Shown: positions 41,378 through 49,480 of the stretch, piece after piece
Numbering within the stretch: the stretch's first letter is position 1
How the letters are laid out: each line of letters opens with the position of its first letter
Origin: an uncultured Prevotella sp.
Lineage (GTDB): Bacteria; Bacteroidota; Bacteroidia; Bacteroidales; Bacteroidaceae
NCBI GenBank assembly: GCA_946540435.1
Contig: CAMNII010000012.1
Location: 1 to 56,376 of the forward strand
Direction of reading: 5' to 3'
DNA: 56,376 nt
Notes under the pieces: generated by a model
The model's input: only the letters and a program-made list of their open reading frames with translations
Databases searched by the model: none
What the model was told of the DNA's origin: nothing
Translations under genes and position numbers: made by a program

Positions 41378-41694
41378 AAATACCTCACCCACGCATAGTG
41401 CGGCCGGCGGCTCAGGTAGTCTTCCTCGGACATATGGCGGTAGGCTTCCCGCTCGAACGCGATATTTCCGTATGCCCGTCCGGGAAGGAGCACCCTGACC
41501 AGCCATTCGACGACATACCACACATAGAACCCGACGATAAGCATCTCCACCATCTGTGCGGTATGGATGCGCTCATGTCGGATGAGGTCGGCCGTCAGCG
41601 TCGTATCCTTACGACACACGAGCACGCCGAAGAGGTTTATTGCTGCGAAGCCTTTGAAAGGCAGCCATCTGTTTCTGACAACAAACATCTTCAT
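41368..41694 (-). CDS. Small membrane protein with an HExxH motif
   Basis: A 108-residue protein (start at MKMFVVRNRWLPF; a longer reading would overlap the whole end of the preceding gene). After the N-terminal part comes LIRHERIHTAQ, an HExxH motif at H40-E41-x2-H44, directly followed by a hydrophobic helix (VEMLIVGFYVWYVVEWLVRVLL). FEREAYRH later could supply a third ligand. The arrangement of HExxH and membrane helix recalls small membrane zinc peptidases, but the length is short, so this is only a suggestion. It overlaps no gene and follows the 69-residue gene by 25 bp. Confidence 0.55.
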   Translation of the reverse strand: MKMFVVRNRWLPFKGFAAINLFGVLVCRKDTTLTADLIRHERIHTAQMVEMLIVGFYVWYVVEWLVRVLLPGRAYGNIAFEREAYRHMSEEDYLSRRPHYAWVRYLKS

Positions 41695-41719
41695 CGCGGT
41701 AAAAAAAGGCTGTTGGTCA

Positions 41720-41929
41720 CTAATCGTCCCAGAACCCGTTGCTATAGCCGTCGTCGGGTTCATCCTTTGGACTGTTGAAGTCATTATAGCCGCCTTTGTC
41801 CCTACCCTTCATAAACATAAGCTCCTCCTGCTCCATTGCTTCCTGCTCGGCAGCCATGCGTTCCATGACTCTTGGCAGAAACATGAACATCAGGATGATG
41901 ATGATGAAAAAGAGACAACCTTTTTTCAT
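41720..41929 (-). CDS. Small membrane-anchored acidic protein, unknown function
   Basis: A 69-residue protein with one N-terminal transmembrane helix (KKGCLFFIIIILMFMFLP) and a polar Met/Glu-rich tail (ERMAAEQEAMEQEELMFM) ending in an acidic stretch. A -7 element lies 50 bp upstream. The start ATG after an A-rich leader and the operon position support it as real, though I recognise no family. Confidence 0.5.
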   Translation of the reverse strand: MKKGCLFFIIIILMFMFLPRVMERMAAEQEAMEQEELMFMKGRDKGGYNDFNSPKDEPDDGYSNGFWDD

Positions 41930-41978
41930 TTTTTCTCTTATATTTATCAGTTGTTGAGGCTATTATGATTTCAGATTG

Positions 41979-41986
41979 CAAAGGTA
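41979..41986 (-). promoter_or_regulatory. -7 promoter element of the 69-residue/HExxH/ATP-grasp unit
   Basis: On the minus strand this reads TACCTTTG, 49 bp upstream of the small acidic protein's ATG. Confidence 0.6.
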
Positions 41987-42039
41987 AAGAAAAAAACTAT
42001 ATGTTCCAAACTTTTTCGATGATTATTATTCTTTTTTCA

Positions 42040-43344
42040 TCAGGTGAGCATCTGCCGTGCTTTCAGCTCGAGGTACTTGTTGATAATATCGACCGAGAGG
42101 CGGTCGGGGGTGGTCAGCAGACTCAGAATGCCGTGGCGCTGCAGTTGGCCTACGATGAGACGCTGGTCGCTGATGGTCTTCTCGGCCACCACATGCCGGT
42201 AGTAGTCCTCTGTCGTCGCTGCCGGCGAAGCCGCATACTGCTGCAGTTCCTCGTCCTGAAAGAACACCACCAGCACGCGGTGGCGGTGGGAGAGCTGCAA
42301 GAGCCATGGCAGCTGTCGCTTCATCGACACCATCGTCATGAAGTTCGTATAGACGATGAGCAGGGAACGCTTGGTGACATGGCGGCTGACATAGTCGACG
42401 AGCGCCGAATAGTCAGTCTCGCCGAATGCCGTCTGCTGGTCATAGAGGTTTTCGAGGATGGTCTGCATGTGGCCCTCGCTACGCTGCGCCGGCAGATAGG
42501 TATCGAAGCGGTCGGAGAAGGTCATCAGACCAGCCTTGTCCTCACGCCGCATCGCCACATACGAAAGCACCAGCGAGGCATTGACGGCATAATCAAGGAG
42601 TGTCATCTCACGAAACGACTGCTGCATGACGCGTCCCTTGTCGATAACCGAGAATATCTGCTGAGAGCGTTCGTCCTGATAGACATTCACCTGAATGCCG
42701 TGCACGCTGCGTGCCGTTGCCCGCCAGTTGATGGTCCGGAAGTCATCGCCGGCAACATAGTCGCGTATCTGCTCGAACTCCGTTTGATGGCCGATGCGCC
42801 GCAACCGCTTGATACCGAGGTCGGTGAGTCGGTTGCTGATGGCCAGCAGCTCGTACTGCCGCAACATGAGATACGAGGGATACACCTTCACGTCCTGTGG
42901 CTCGCAACAGGTGAAGCGGCGCTCTACGAAGCCCAGCCACGAGGCAAACACGCGCACCCGTCCGAAGCTGTAGACACCGCGACGGGTAGGACGGTAGTTA
43001 AATGAGAAATGAGCGTCGTTTCCATCAGATACTTCGTTCACAGATGGTGCTGCATTGCCGGATGGTGCCTCGTTGATGACGGTCAGCCGGGGTCGGAAGG
43101 GATAGGAATTATGGATATCGATGCGCACCTCGTTCCAGTCGCCGTTCGAGAAGCGCTCGACCATATGGCGTTCTGCCGTAATGCCGTGCTTCATATATAA
43201 GGCGACGATGTCGGCAACGACAACGAAGGCGAAGACAGCCAGTGCCAGCCGCCCTACGCTGTAGAGTGGCGACCACCAGTATCCGCTCCCGATGAGCAGG
43301 ATGACGGCAGCAAAAACGATATAAAAGCGACGCGTCAGAAACAT
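42040..43344 (-). CDS. DUF58 domain-containing protein
   Basis: A 434-residue protein. Two N-terminal transmembrane helices (about 9-50) precede a beta-rich domain and the DUF58 core IRDYVAGDDFRTINWRATAR (about 235-254), followed by a von Willebrand A-like part with FSVIDKGR and the DYAVNASLVLSY helix. DUF58 proteins are almost always paired with MoxR ATPases and are thought to act in assembly of complexes near the membrane. The ATG is placed at MFLTRRFYIV; an upstream TTG would lie inside an octamer array. It follows moxR by 75 bp. Confidence 0.88.
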   Translation of the reverse strand: MFLTRRFYIVFAAVILLIGSGYWWSPLYSVGRLALAVFAFVVVADIVALYMKHGITAERHMVERFSNGDWNEVRIDIHNSYPFRPRLTVINEAPSGNAAPSVNEVSDGNDAHFSFNYRPTRRGVYSFGRVRVFASWLGFVERRFTCCEPQDVKVYPSYLMLRQYELLAISNRLTDLGIKRLRRIGHQTEFEQIRDYVAGDDFRTINWRATARSVHGIQVNVYQDERSQQIFSVIDKGRVMQQSFREMTLLDYAVNASLVLSYVAMRREDKAGLMTFSDRFDTYLPAQRSEGHMQTILENLYDQQTAFGETDYSALVDYVSRHVTKRSLLIVYTNFMTMVSMKRQLPWLLQLSHRHRVLVVFFQDEELQQYAASPAATTEDYYRHVVAEKTISDQRLIVGQLQRHGILSLLTTPDRLSVDIINKYLELKARQMLT

Positions 43345-43370
43345 CTCTAAACTCTCAACTCCAATCAATC

Positions 43371-43412
43371 AACTCGTCTACTCGTCAACTTGTCTACTCG
43401 TCAACTTGTCAA
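43371..43412. repeat. Octamer array between moxR and the DUF58 gene
   Basis: Five 8-bp units of the type ACTCGTCT/ACTCGTCA/ACTTGTCA. On the minus strand the array is followed by AGAGTTTAGAG right before the DUF58 ATG; the same 11-mer follows the sister array at 41324-41377. Confidence 0.85.
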
Positions 43413-43419
43413 CCTCAAA

Positions 43420-44382
43420 CTACTTCGGCACTTCCACCTTGTCGATGAGGCGTTGCGCCACCTTGAAGGGTGTGTAGCCCTCCATCTCAGCCTCGGCGGT
43501 GAGTGTCAGACGATGATGCAGCACGTGCGGTGCTACGGTCTTGATGTCATCAGGGGTTACAAAGTCACGTTCCTTCAGCAGGGCGTAGGCTTTTGCACAA
43601 TGCATGATGGCCACCGACGCACGTGGCGAGGCACCGAGGAACACGGCGCGGGAGGTGCGTGTCTGACCAACGATCTCCACGATATAGCGCATCAGCGATT
43701 CCTCCACGACCACGTTGCTGAGCTCGCTTCGCAAAGCCAGCAGCTCATCGGGCGTTATCACAGGTTGGATGGTGTCCAGCTTCGTGAAGGCCTGCCGGTG
43801 ATGATGGCGCAACAACACTTCCACCTCCTCGTCGGCCGACGGATAGCTCATGACGATCTTCATCAGGAAACGGTCGAGCTGAGCCTCCGGCAGACGGTAC
43901 GTCCCCTCCTGCTCCACCGGGTTCTGCGTGGCCAAGATGGTGAAGAGCGGACCCATGGGATAGCTCTTGCCGTCGATGGTCGCCTGACGCTCCTCCATCA
44001 CTTCGAAGAGTGCCGCCTGCGTCTTTGCCGGTGCACGGTTGATCTCGTCCACCAGCACCACATCAGCGAACACCGGTCCCTGATGGAAGTCGAAGTCTGC
44101 CGTCTTGGCATTGAAGACAGTAGTTCCCAATACGTCGCTCGGCATGAGGTCGGGAGTGAACTGAATGCGTGAGAAGCGCGCATCGATGAGCCGGGACACC
44201 AGCCTGGCCAACAGTGTCTTCGCCACGCCGGGCACACCCTCGATGAGCACGTGTCCGTTGGCCAAGATGGCGGTGAGCACCAGTTCCACAGCATCGTCCT
44301 GTCCGACGACAATCTGGCTGATCTGGCTCTTCAGCGCCTGTATTTTCTCCGTGAAGAGCGAAAGGTCTGTACGTTGTTCCAT
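43420..44382 (-). CDS. MoxR-family AAA+ ATPase
   Basis: A 320-residue MoxR ATPase. Walker A GVPGVAKTLLA (about 49-59), Walker B VVLVDEINRAP, sensor motif TQNPVEQEGTYRLPEAQLDRF and arginine finger region are all present. MoxR proteins act as chaperone-like remodelers for partner proteins with vWA or DUF58 domains. The ATG is used because the in-frame codon two residues earlier is TTG. It is separated from the upstream operon genes by a 247-bp palindromic element. Confidence 0.93.
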   Translation of the reverse strand: MEQRTDLSLFTEKIQALKSQISQIVVGQDDAVELVLTAILANGHVLIEGVPGVAKTLLARLVSRLIDARFSRIQFTPDLMPSDVLGTTVFNAKTADFDFHQGPVFADVVLVDEINRAPAKTQAALFEVMEERQATIDGKSYPMGPLFTILATQNPVEQEGTYRLPEAQLDRFLMKIVMSYPSADEEVEVLLRHHHRQAFTKLDTIQPVITPDELLALRSELSNVVVEESLMRYIVEIVGQTRTSRAVFLGASPRASVAIMHCAKAYALLKERDFVTPDDIKTVAPHVLHHRLTLTAEAEMEGYTPFKVAQRLIDKVEVPK

Positions 44383-44402
44383 ATTCAAAATATTCTTTAT
44401 TT

Positions 44403-44649
44403 AAGTTTCGGAAGTAAATAACGCCCTGAAAGGGCCGCTATATGTCAGCCCAGGGCAGCGCCCTGGGTACGCGGACAATCGTATATTTCGCCCTGAAAGG
44501 GCAAAAGAATGATCTTTTGTTTCAATTCTTTTGCCCTTTCAGGGCGTAGAATGGATGTGCACCACGTACCCAGGGCGCTGCCCTGGGCTGACATCTCATT
44601 GCCCCTTCGGGGCGCTCTTATACAGATTGTTATCATACTTCCGAAACTT
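44403..44649. repeat. 247-bp nested palindromic intergenic element
   Basis: Ends are 12-bp inverted repeats (AAGTTTCGGAAG at 44403-44414, complement at 44638-44649). Inside lie a perfect 28-bp inverted repeat (44444-44471 / 44565-44592) rich in CCCAGGGC and a perfect 22-bp one (44489-44510 / 44525-44546) with GCCCTGAAAGGGC. There is no open frame. The unit could fold into one long cruciform. A partial related copy lies at the window's right end. Confidence 0.93.
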
Positions 44650-44660
44650 GAATTCTTTAT

Positions 44661-46016
44661 TTATTCTTGTATTCTCATGAGCAGACGGTTCATCTCGTCG
44701 ATGGCTGCACGCATCGAGCGGTCGTCCAGCGGACCGTCGTAGCTGCCGGCCATACGCGACCGGAGAATGACGGCCTTCACCTCGGCAGCCTCCATTCCGG
44801 CCTTGTCGGCAAGGAGCCGGATAGTGTGTTCGTCATCACTGTCATCGGTAATGTCGATACCTGTCTGCCGACGGATGTCTTCAGCGAAGTAGCGGTACTT
44901 CTTCCTGACGAGGTCGGCATTGTCGTGGCGTTGGTGATAGAGTGTGCCGATGAGCTGTATGAACTCCAGCTGGCGGTTACGGGGAGCCTCGTAGACGGGA
45001 GTGACGCGTTCCCGACGGCGGGCGGTAAACACCATAAAGAGCAGGATGGCCAGCATCGTCAGCCGCAGGGCCCACTTCAGTGGCGGAAACTTCAGGAAAT
45101 GACGTGTGGGCGACAACTCATTGCTCCACATCGCTGACGTCTGCATATAGCTTTCCAGCCTCACCACGGGACGGTCGGCCAGAAGGTGCAAAGAGGAGAA
45201 GATAAAGCCGTCGTAGCCTTCAAGCATCCCGTAGTTCGTGAACAGCAACGGAAGGGAACACACGTAGAGGTCGCCCTGCCCGATGCCGTAATGCACCATC
45301 ACGGCATTGTCAGCGACGGAAGTCTGCTCTTGCAGGCCCTCATCGTCGAACGACACTTTGTCGACAACAGATTCCAACGTCAACAGCGTGTCACGTTGAT
45401 AACGCGGCTCGTCGTACACACGCCCCCACTCATAGTCAACGATGGTGTCACCATCCTCCGTCGTCCGCATCGTACTGTCGGTGATATGTGTCATCGGACG
45501 GTCCACCAACCTGCACGTCAGCATTTCTGGAACTGACAACACCTGCAGGGTGTCGGCCGACGGGTGTCGGTAGCAGAGGGCGACGGTATCCGTCGCTTGG
45601 CGGAACTGGCTGACAGAAAACCAGGAGTAGGATGTATTCAGCTCAAGGCTGTCAGTGAGAGGTTTGTTCCAGTCCATGGCACATAGCATCACCTTGCTGC
45701 CATGGCCGACCAGATACAACATCTTCGTGATGGTCAGGCTGTCGAAATCCTCCAGATAGTCGGCTATCACCAGATAGGAACGGCCGTGAGCCAGCGTGTC
45801 GGCAGCAAGCGTGGCAAACGTCCGGTTGCTCACCTCGTAGCCATTGGGCAGCGAGGCGGTGAGCATGCGGTCGAAGAGTTCACAGCCGAAGGGCTGGTCG
45901 TCACTATGATGGAACGACTTGCTCCAGCGGAACTGCCGCGGCATATTCATCTGGAGGATGAACACGAGGACGAGGAAGACCCCGATGGCCAAGACAAAGC
46001 GCGTGCTGCCCTTCAT
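44661..46016 (-). CDS. DUF4350 domain-containing membrane protein
   Basis: A 451-residue protein with an N-terminal transmembrane helix (VLAIGVFLVLVFILQM). A lumenal domain with DUF4350-like features follows (HSYLVIADYLEDFDSLTITKMLYLVGHGSKVML, MVHYGIGQGDLYVCSLPLLFTNYGML). A second helix near 327-345 (ALRLTMLAILLFMVFTA) leads to a cytoplasmic helical tail. DUF4350 genes travel with MoxR and DUF58 in several phyla. It overlaps the DUF4129 gene by 4 bp. Confidence 0.8.
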   Translation of the reverse strand: MKGSTRFVLAIGVFLVLVFILQMNMPRQFRWSKSFHHSDDQPFGCELFDRMLTASLPNGYEVSNRTFATLAADTLAHGRSYLVIADYLEDFDSLTITKMLYLVGHGSKVMLCAMDWNKPLTDSLELNTSYSWFSVSQFRQATDTVALCYRHPSADTLQVLSVPEMLTCRLVDRPMTHITDSTMRTTEDGDTIVDYEWGRVYDEPRYQRDTLLTLESVVDKVSFDDEGLQEQTSVADNAVMVHYGIGQGDLYVCSLPLLFTNYGMLEGYDGFIFSSLHLLADRPVVRLESYMQTSAMWSNELSPTRHFLKFPPLKWALRLTMLAILLFMVFTARRRERVTPVYEAPRNRQLEFIQLIGTLYHQRHDNADLVRKKYRYFAEDIRRQTGIDITDDSDDEHTIRLLADKAGMEAAEVKAVILRSRMAGSYDGPLDDRSMRAAIDEMNRLLMRIQE

Positions 46017-46624
46017 GCCCCGTCACCTCCTTTCGTGATGGTATCCTGAAGCGAGAGCATCTCGTCGCAGAGCGCAGCTGATGCCTTGAAACCGCCATAG
46101 CGGATACGCATGAAATGGCTGGTGAGCAGACGGAAGTCGGCGGTGGGGACTTCGCGCTGATATTGCGACGGCGTCTTATACGGACGCCATTCGATACGAC
46201 CGCCATCGCTGAGCATCCTCAGCGTCTGCAGATAGACCAGCCGGACGGCCTCGTTCCAGCGGCCAGCGGCACGCGCCTTGGCAATGTCGCCGTCGAAGTC
46301 AACGCCATAGATAGTGTCTTCCGTATTCGCAGCATCCGTCTCTTTCTTTCCCGCAGCAGCAAAGAGGCTGCCGCGACGCCAATAGAGAAACCCTGCAATG
46401 ACCAATAGCACGACGATGCCTACGACAGGCCAGAACCAAGGACCCAGTGCCTGCATCGGCGCAGAGTCAAAGAGTTGGTCGAGCCAACGGCCGACAGACC
46501 TGAACAGCCACGACACAAGACTCTCCCTGTCCACCTGCAGCAGGTCGCGGCCATAGTCGTAGCGGCTGTCAGCCTGCAGTTGCTGCAGCAATGTGGTGTC
46601 TATGCGGAGCGTATCGGCAGTCAT
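46013..46624 (-). CDS. DUF4129-type membrane protein
   Basis: A 203-residue protein with one helix in the first third (WFWPVVGIVVLLVIAGFLYWRRG) and a C-terminal helical domain (AKARAAGRWNEAVRLVYLQTLRMLSDGGRIEW, YQREVPTADFRLLTSHFMRIRYGGF), the pattern of DUF4129. The start is 15 bp after the preceding membrane-protein gene. It is part of the MoxR/DUF58 operon. Confidence 0.8.
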   Translation of the reverse strand: MTADTLRIDTTLLQQLQADSRYDYGRDLLQVDRESLVSWLFRSVGRWLDQLFDSAPMQALGPWFWPVVGIVVLLVIAGFLYWRRGSLFAAAGKKETDAANTEDTIYGVDFDGDIAKARAAGRWNEAVRLVYLQTLRMLSDGGRIEWRPYKTPSQYQREVPTADFRLLTSHFMRIRYGGFKASAALCDEMLSLQDTITKGGDGA

Positions 46625-46639
46625 CGGCGGAAATCGCGT

Positions 46640-47605
46640 TTAGAGTTTTTCAAAATCATTGAAAGTCTCAGGCGTATCGACATGCCTGTCGCTCATCTGC
46701 TCGAAACGGTCGATGTCATGGTCGATAGACACCCCGTCAATCTTGTCGCAGGCATGACCATACTGATACGACAGCCCTATCGTCGACAGCGACGACAGCA
46801 TCATCGAACTATACATCATCAACACACTCGACAGGTAAACGATGAAGTCCATCCACACCGGACTGCCGCCATTTTCCGCGGGAAACAGCAGCTCCTTGAA
46901 AGCACTCACTATAAAGAAGGGAAGCATGACAATGGTAGAGAAGACATTCACCAGTATGCCTATCACCAGCAAGATGCCAAATATCCCGCCCCACGTCTGG
47001 AACCCCAGCCGCATAGCCTTCTTCAGCGAAGCCCACAGCGAGAGATCTTCAAGCAGGTAGGCCGGCGACCATAGCATCATCGGCAGTATGCTGACCAGCA
47101 GGGCAGGGATGGTGATGATAAGCGTGTAGAGACTGACTACACCAAGTGCCGCCATCACCAGTATGAACACCGTCATAACGACGATGGCACCTAATATCTG
47201 CCACACACAGCGCTTGACGTTTCGCCACAGCTCGGGACGGATGTCAACGAAGCTGATGCCTTGCAGACGTTCCTCCCGCTCATTGTAGAGACGTAGCAGC
47301 GAAAACACCATGCTGCCGGCAACAATACCCATCAGCAACGAACCTACGACAAAGGCCAGCATCTTCAACACATAACCCGCATCGACAGGTGCCTCGACGC
47401 CCTCGCCGACAGTCTGACCCAATATACTCAGGTAGCTGTCCATGAAGCTATCCATGCAAAAGCCGACAACCAAGGCCAGGGGCAGCAGCAGATACGTCAT
47501 GTACTTAAACAGCGGACGGAAATTCTCACGCACGAAGTCGAACGTCGCATTCAGCTTCTCACCAAACGTACGGCGACGGAACAAGTCAATCTTTTTTCTT
47601 TCCAT
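46640..47605 (-). CDS. Multi-pass inner-membrane protein of the MoxR/DUF58 operon
   Basis: A 321-residue protein with six or so transmembrane helices (about 36-55, 83-105, 135-160, 163-190, 210-240, 255-280). The N-terminal cytoplasmic stretch is RRRTFGEKLNATFDFVRENF and the tail is acidic. I do not recognise a named family; similar multi-pass proteins occur at this place in Bacteroidales operons. Its ATG lies inside the 3' end of the SpoIIM-like gene (20-bp overlap), so translation is coupled. Confidence 0.75.
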   Translation of the reverse strand: MERKKIDLFRRRTFGEKLNATFDFVRENFRPLFKYMTYLLLPLALVVGFCMDSFMDSYLSILGQTVGEGVEAPVDAGYVLKMLAFVVGSLLMGIVAGSMVFSLLRLYNEREERLQGISFVDIRPELWRNVKRCVWQILGAIVVMTVFILVMAALGVVSLYTLIITIPALLVSILPMMLWSPAYLLEDLSLWASLKKAMRLGFQTWGGIFGILLVIGILVNVFSTIVMLPFFIVSAFKELLFPAENGGSPVWMDFIVYLSSVLMMYSSMMLSSLSTIGLSYQYGHACDKIDGVSIDHDIDRFEQMSDRHVDTPETFNDFEKL

Positions 47606-48554
47606 ATTTCTTCTTTCCTAACTGGTAACTCCTATATATATAATAGTACACGATAAACACAAAACTGGCAACGATGAACAGCAGGCGCCAGTCGCCATAC
47701 TCCGTATGCCGCGTAAAGAAACCCTCCACAAAGGCAGCTACGAAGAACACCGGCACCGTGCCGACGACGATCTTCAAGCCCCGCTTCGCACCACGGCGGA
47801 ACGACTGCAGACGGCTCAGCGTGCCGGGAAACAGGAAGCCGTTGCCCAACGCAATGCCGGCACCACCAGCCACGACAATCGCCGTCAGCTCAAGCGTGCC
47901 ATGAAGGAAGATGGCCAGATGAGACTCCCACAACAAGCCCTGCTGAACAAAGAACGCCTGGAAGCACCCCACCATGATGCCGTTGTAGAACAACATCAGG
48001 CCTGTGCCCAGACTCGTCAGCATGCCCATCACGAAACAGCGGAACGCCACAGAGATATTGTTGAAGGCTATTTTCAGGAAACTCTCCATCTCGTTGTCAC
48101 CGCCATAGACCGCCATCGGGTCGCCCTTGGCAATATTGTCAAGCGTCATATCCACATACGCGTCACCCAGGATGACACGGCAGAAGTCGGCATCCGCCAA
48201 CTGCGAGATGATACCCATCAGCGCACTCGCCACAAACACCAGCAGCGACGTGAGCAACACACGACGCTCCTCATACATCGTCAACGGCACCTCGCGTGTC
48301 CAGAACGTCAGCAGCCGCGACCACTTCTCACGCTTGTTCCGGTAAATAAGATTGTGGAGCTCCGACGAGAGATTATTCAGGTAAATCGTAATACGACTCT
48401 CAGGATAATGGCTCTGGGCAAACGCCAAGTCGCTCGTCAGGTCGACATACATATCGGCCAGCACATCGGGCGACTGGCTGTCGACATGACCGACAGCCTC
48501 CTCCACGCCTTTCCACTTCTCGAAGTTATTACGAATAAAAGTCAGTTCTCTCAT
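47586..48554 (-). CDS. SpoIIM-like (DUF95) membrane protein
   Basis: A 322-residue protein. The soluble N-terminal helical region (LTFIRNNFEKWKGVEEAV) precedes a membrane domain with SpoIIM/DUF95 features: FNNISVAFRCFVMGMLTSLGTGLMLFYNGIMVGCFQAFF, HGTLELTAIVVAGGAGIALGNGFLFPG. The family is named for a sporulation protein that binds a peptidoglycan-hydrolase complex, but it is widespread in non-sporulators next to RDD and MoxR genes. The ATG is used instead of an upstream TTG because the TTG overlaps the -7 element. Confidence 0.87.
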   Translation of the reverse strand: MRELTFIRNNFEKWKGVEEAVGHVDSQSPDVLADMYVDLTSDLAFAQSHYPESRITIYLNNLSSELHNLIYRNKREKWSRLLTFWTREVPLTMYEERRVLLTSLLVFVASALMGIISQLADADFCRVILGDAYVDMTLDNIAKGDPMAVYGGDNEMESFLKIAFNNISVAFRCFVMGMLTSLGTGLMLFYNGIMVGCFQAFFVQQGLLWESHLAIFLHGTLELTAIVVAGGAGIALGNGFLFPGTLSRLQSFRRGAKRGLKIVVGTVPVFFVAAFVEGFFTRHTEYGDWRLLFIVASFVFIVYYYIYRSYQLGKKKYGKKKD

Positions 48555-48572
48555 CGTTGACAATACGATTGA

Positions 48573-48580
48573 CAAAATTA
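48573..48580 (-). promoter_or_regulatory. -7 promoter element of the SpoIIM/MoxR operon
   Basis: On the minus strand this reads TAATTTTG, 18 bp before the SpoIIM-like ATG. It fixes that start and diverges from the RDD promoter. Confidence 0.6.
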
Positions 48581-48631
48581 CAAAGAAATAATTACCTCAG
48601 CAACAAAAAAAGAAAAAAAATCAACACCCCC

Positions 48632-48662
48632 TTGTCTTTTCTGCAAGTTATTCGTAACTTTG
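48632..48662 (+). promoter_or_regulatory. Promoter of the RDD gene
   Basis: TTG at 48632-48634 and TAACTTTG at 48655-48662, separated by 20 bp. The start codon follows 23 bp later. Confidence 0.65.
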
Positions 48663-48685
48663 CACGGAATAAGAAGAACGAAAGC

Positions 48686-49414
48686 ATGAAACCAAACATC
48701 ATCACAGGACAATACGTGCAGATCAGTCAGACACCGGCAAGCGTGTGGGCACGCATCGCTGGAAGACTCATCGACCAGATTGTCCTGTTCACATACACCT
48801 TCATGATGATCTACCTCACCGACCTCGCCGACTGGTCACCCGAGACACAGACCGACTGGCTGATGCTCTTCGTCGCCATACTGCCCATCACCTTCTATAC
48901 CCCCGCCATGGAGATGATGAACAACGGACGCACAATCGGAAAGATGGCCATGCGATGCCGCGTCGTCATGGCCGACGGCTCATCACCATCCATAGGCGCT
49001 CTGCTGATGAGATGGGTGATGATGCCATTCGACCTATACCTCACCGGCGGCCTCGGCATCTTCTTCATCGTCTTCACCAAGAACCAACAGCGCATCGGCG
49101 ACCTCGCCGCAGGAACAATGGTCATCAAAGAAGGAGGATACGAACAGTTCAGCGTCTCACTCGACGAGTTCACACACGTCTCCCGAAACTACACGCCACA
49201 CTACCCTCAAGCAGCACTGCTGACGCAGGGACAAGCCGACGTCATCGAACGCGTCATACGGACCAGCAGCCTCGAACGCGACGGCGAACGCATCGCTGCT
49301 CTCGCAACAAAAATACGACAGACCCTCGACATACAGTCAAACGAACGCAGTGACATCGGATTCCTCTATACGCTCCTGCACGACTACCAGTACTACCTCC
49401 TTGAAGTAGTATGA
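48686..49414 (+). CDS. RDD family membrane protein
   Basis: A 242-residue inner-membrane protein. The motif ARIAGRLIDQIVLFTY supplies the R and D of the RDD name; three helices follow (about 27-45, 58-78, 105-125), including GRTIGKMAMRCRV and DLAAGTMVIKEG. A soluble C-terminal tail of about 90 residues completes it. It is divergent from the SpoIIM/MoxR operon and shares its control region, a conserved pairing in Bacteroidota. The start follows the promoter; an in-frame ATG at 48557 lies upstream of it. Confidence 0.88.
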   Translation: MKPNIITGQYVQISQTPASVWARIAGRLIDQIVLFTYTFMMIYLTDLADWSPETQTDWLMLFVAILPITFYTPAMEMMNNGRTIGKMAMRCRVVMADGSSPSIGALLMRWVMMPFDLYLTGGLGIFFIVFTKNQQRIGDLAAGTMVIKEGGYEQFSVSLDEFTHVSRNYTPHYPQAALLTQGQADVIERVIRTSSLERDGERIAALATKIRQTLDIQSNERSDIGFLYTLLHDYQYYLLEVV

Positions 49415-49428
49415 AACGAACAGACGCT

Positions 49429-49459
49429 CGCAAAGCGACTGATATACGGCGGCACGATG
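49429..49459. repeat. 31-bp dispersed repeat, copy 2 (inverted)
   Basis: The reverse complement of 38265-38295 with one mismatch. The complement of AGCGTCTGTTCGT (49415-49427) directly precedes it, a 13-mer that also occurs at 38030-38042. It lies between the convergent RDD and GH3 genes. Confidence 0.85.
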
Positions 49460-49480
49460 TTGGCCAATGAGGATTGATTA

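Noticed and set aside
44403..44649. Insertion sequence or structured RNA gene
   Set aside because: No transposase is encoded and no promoter is visible; the nested palindromes are better described as a non-coding repeat element.
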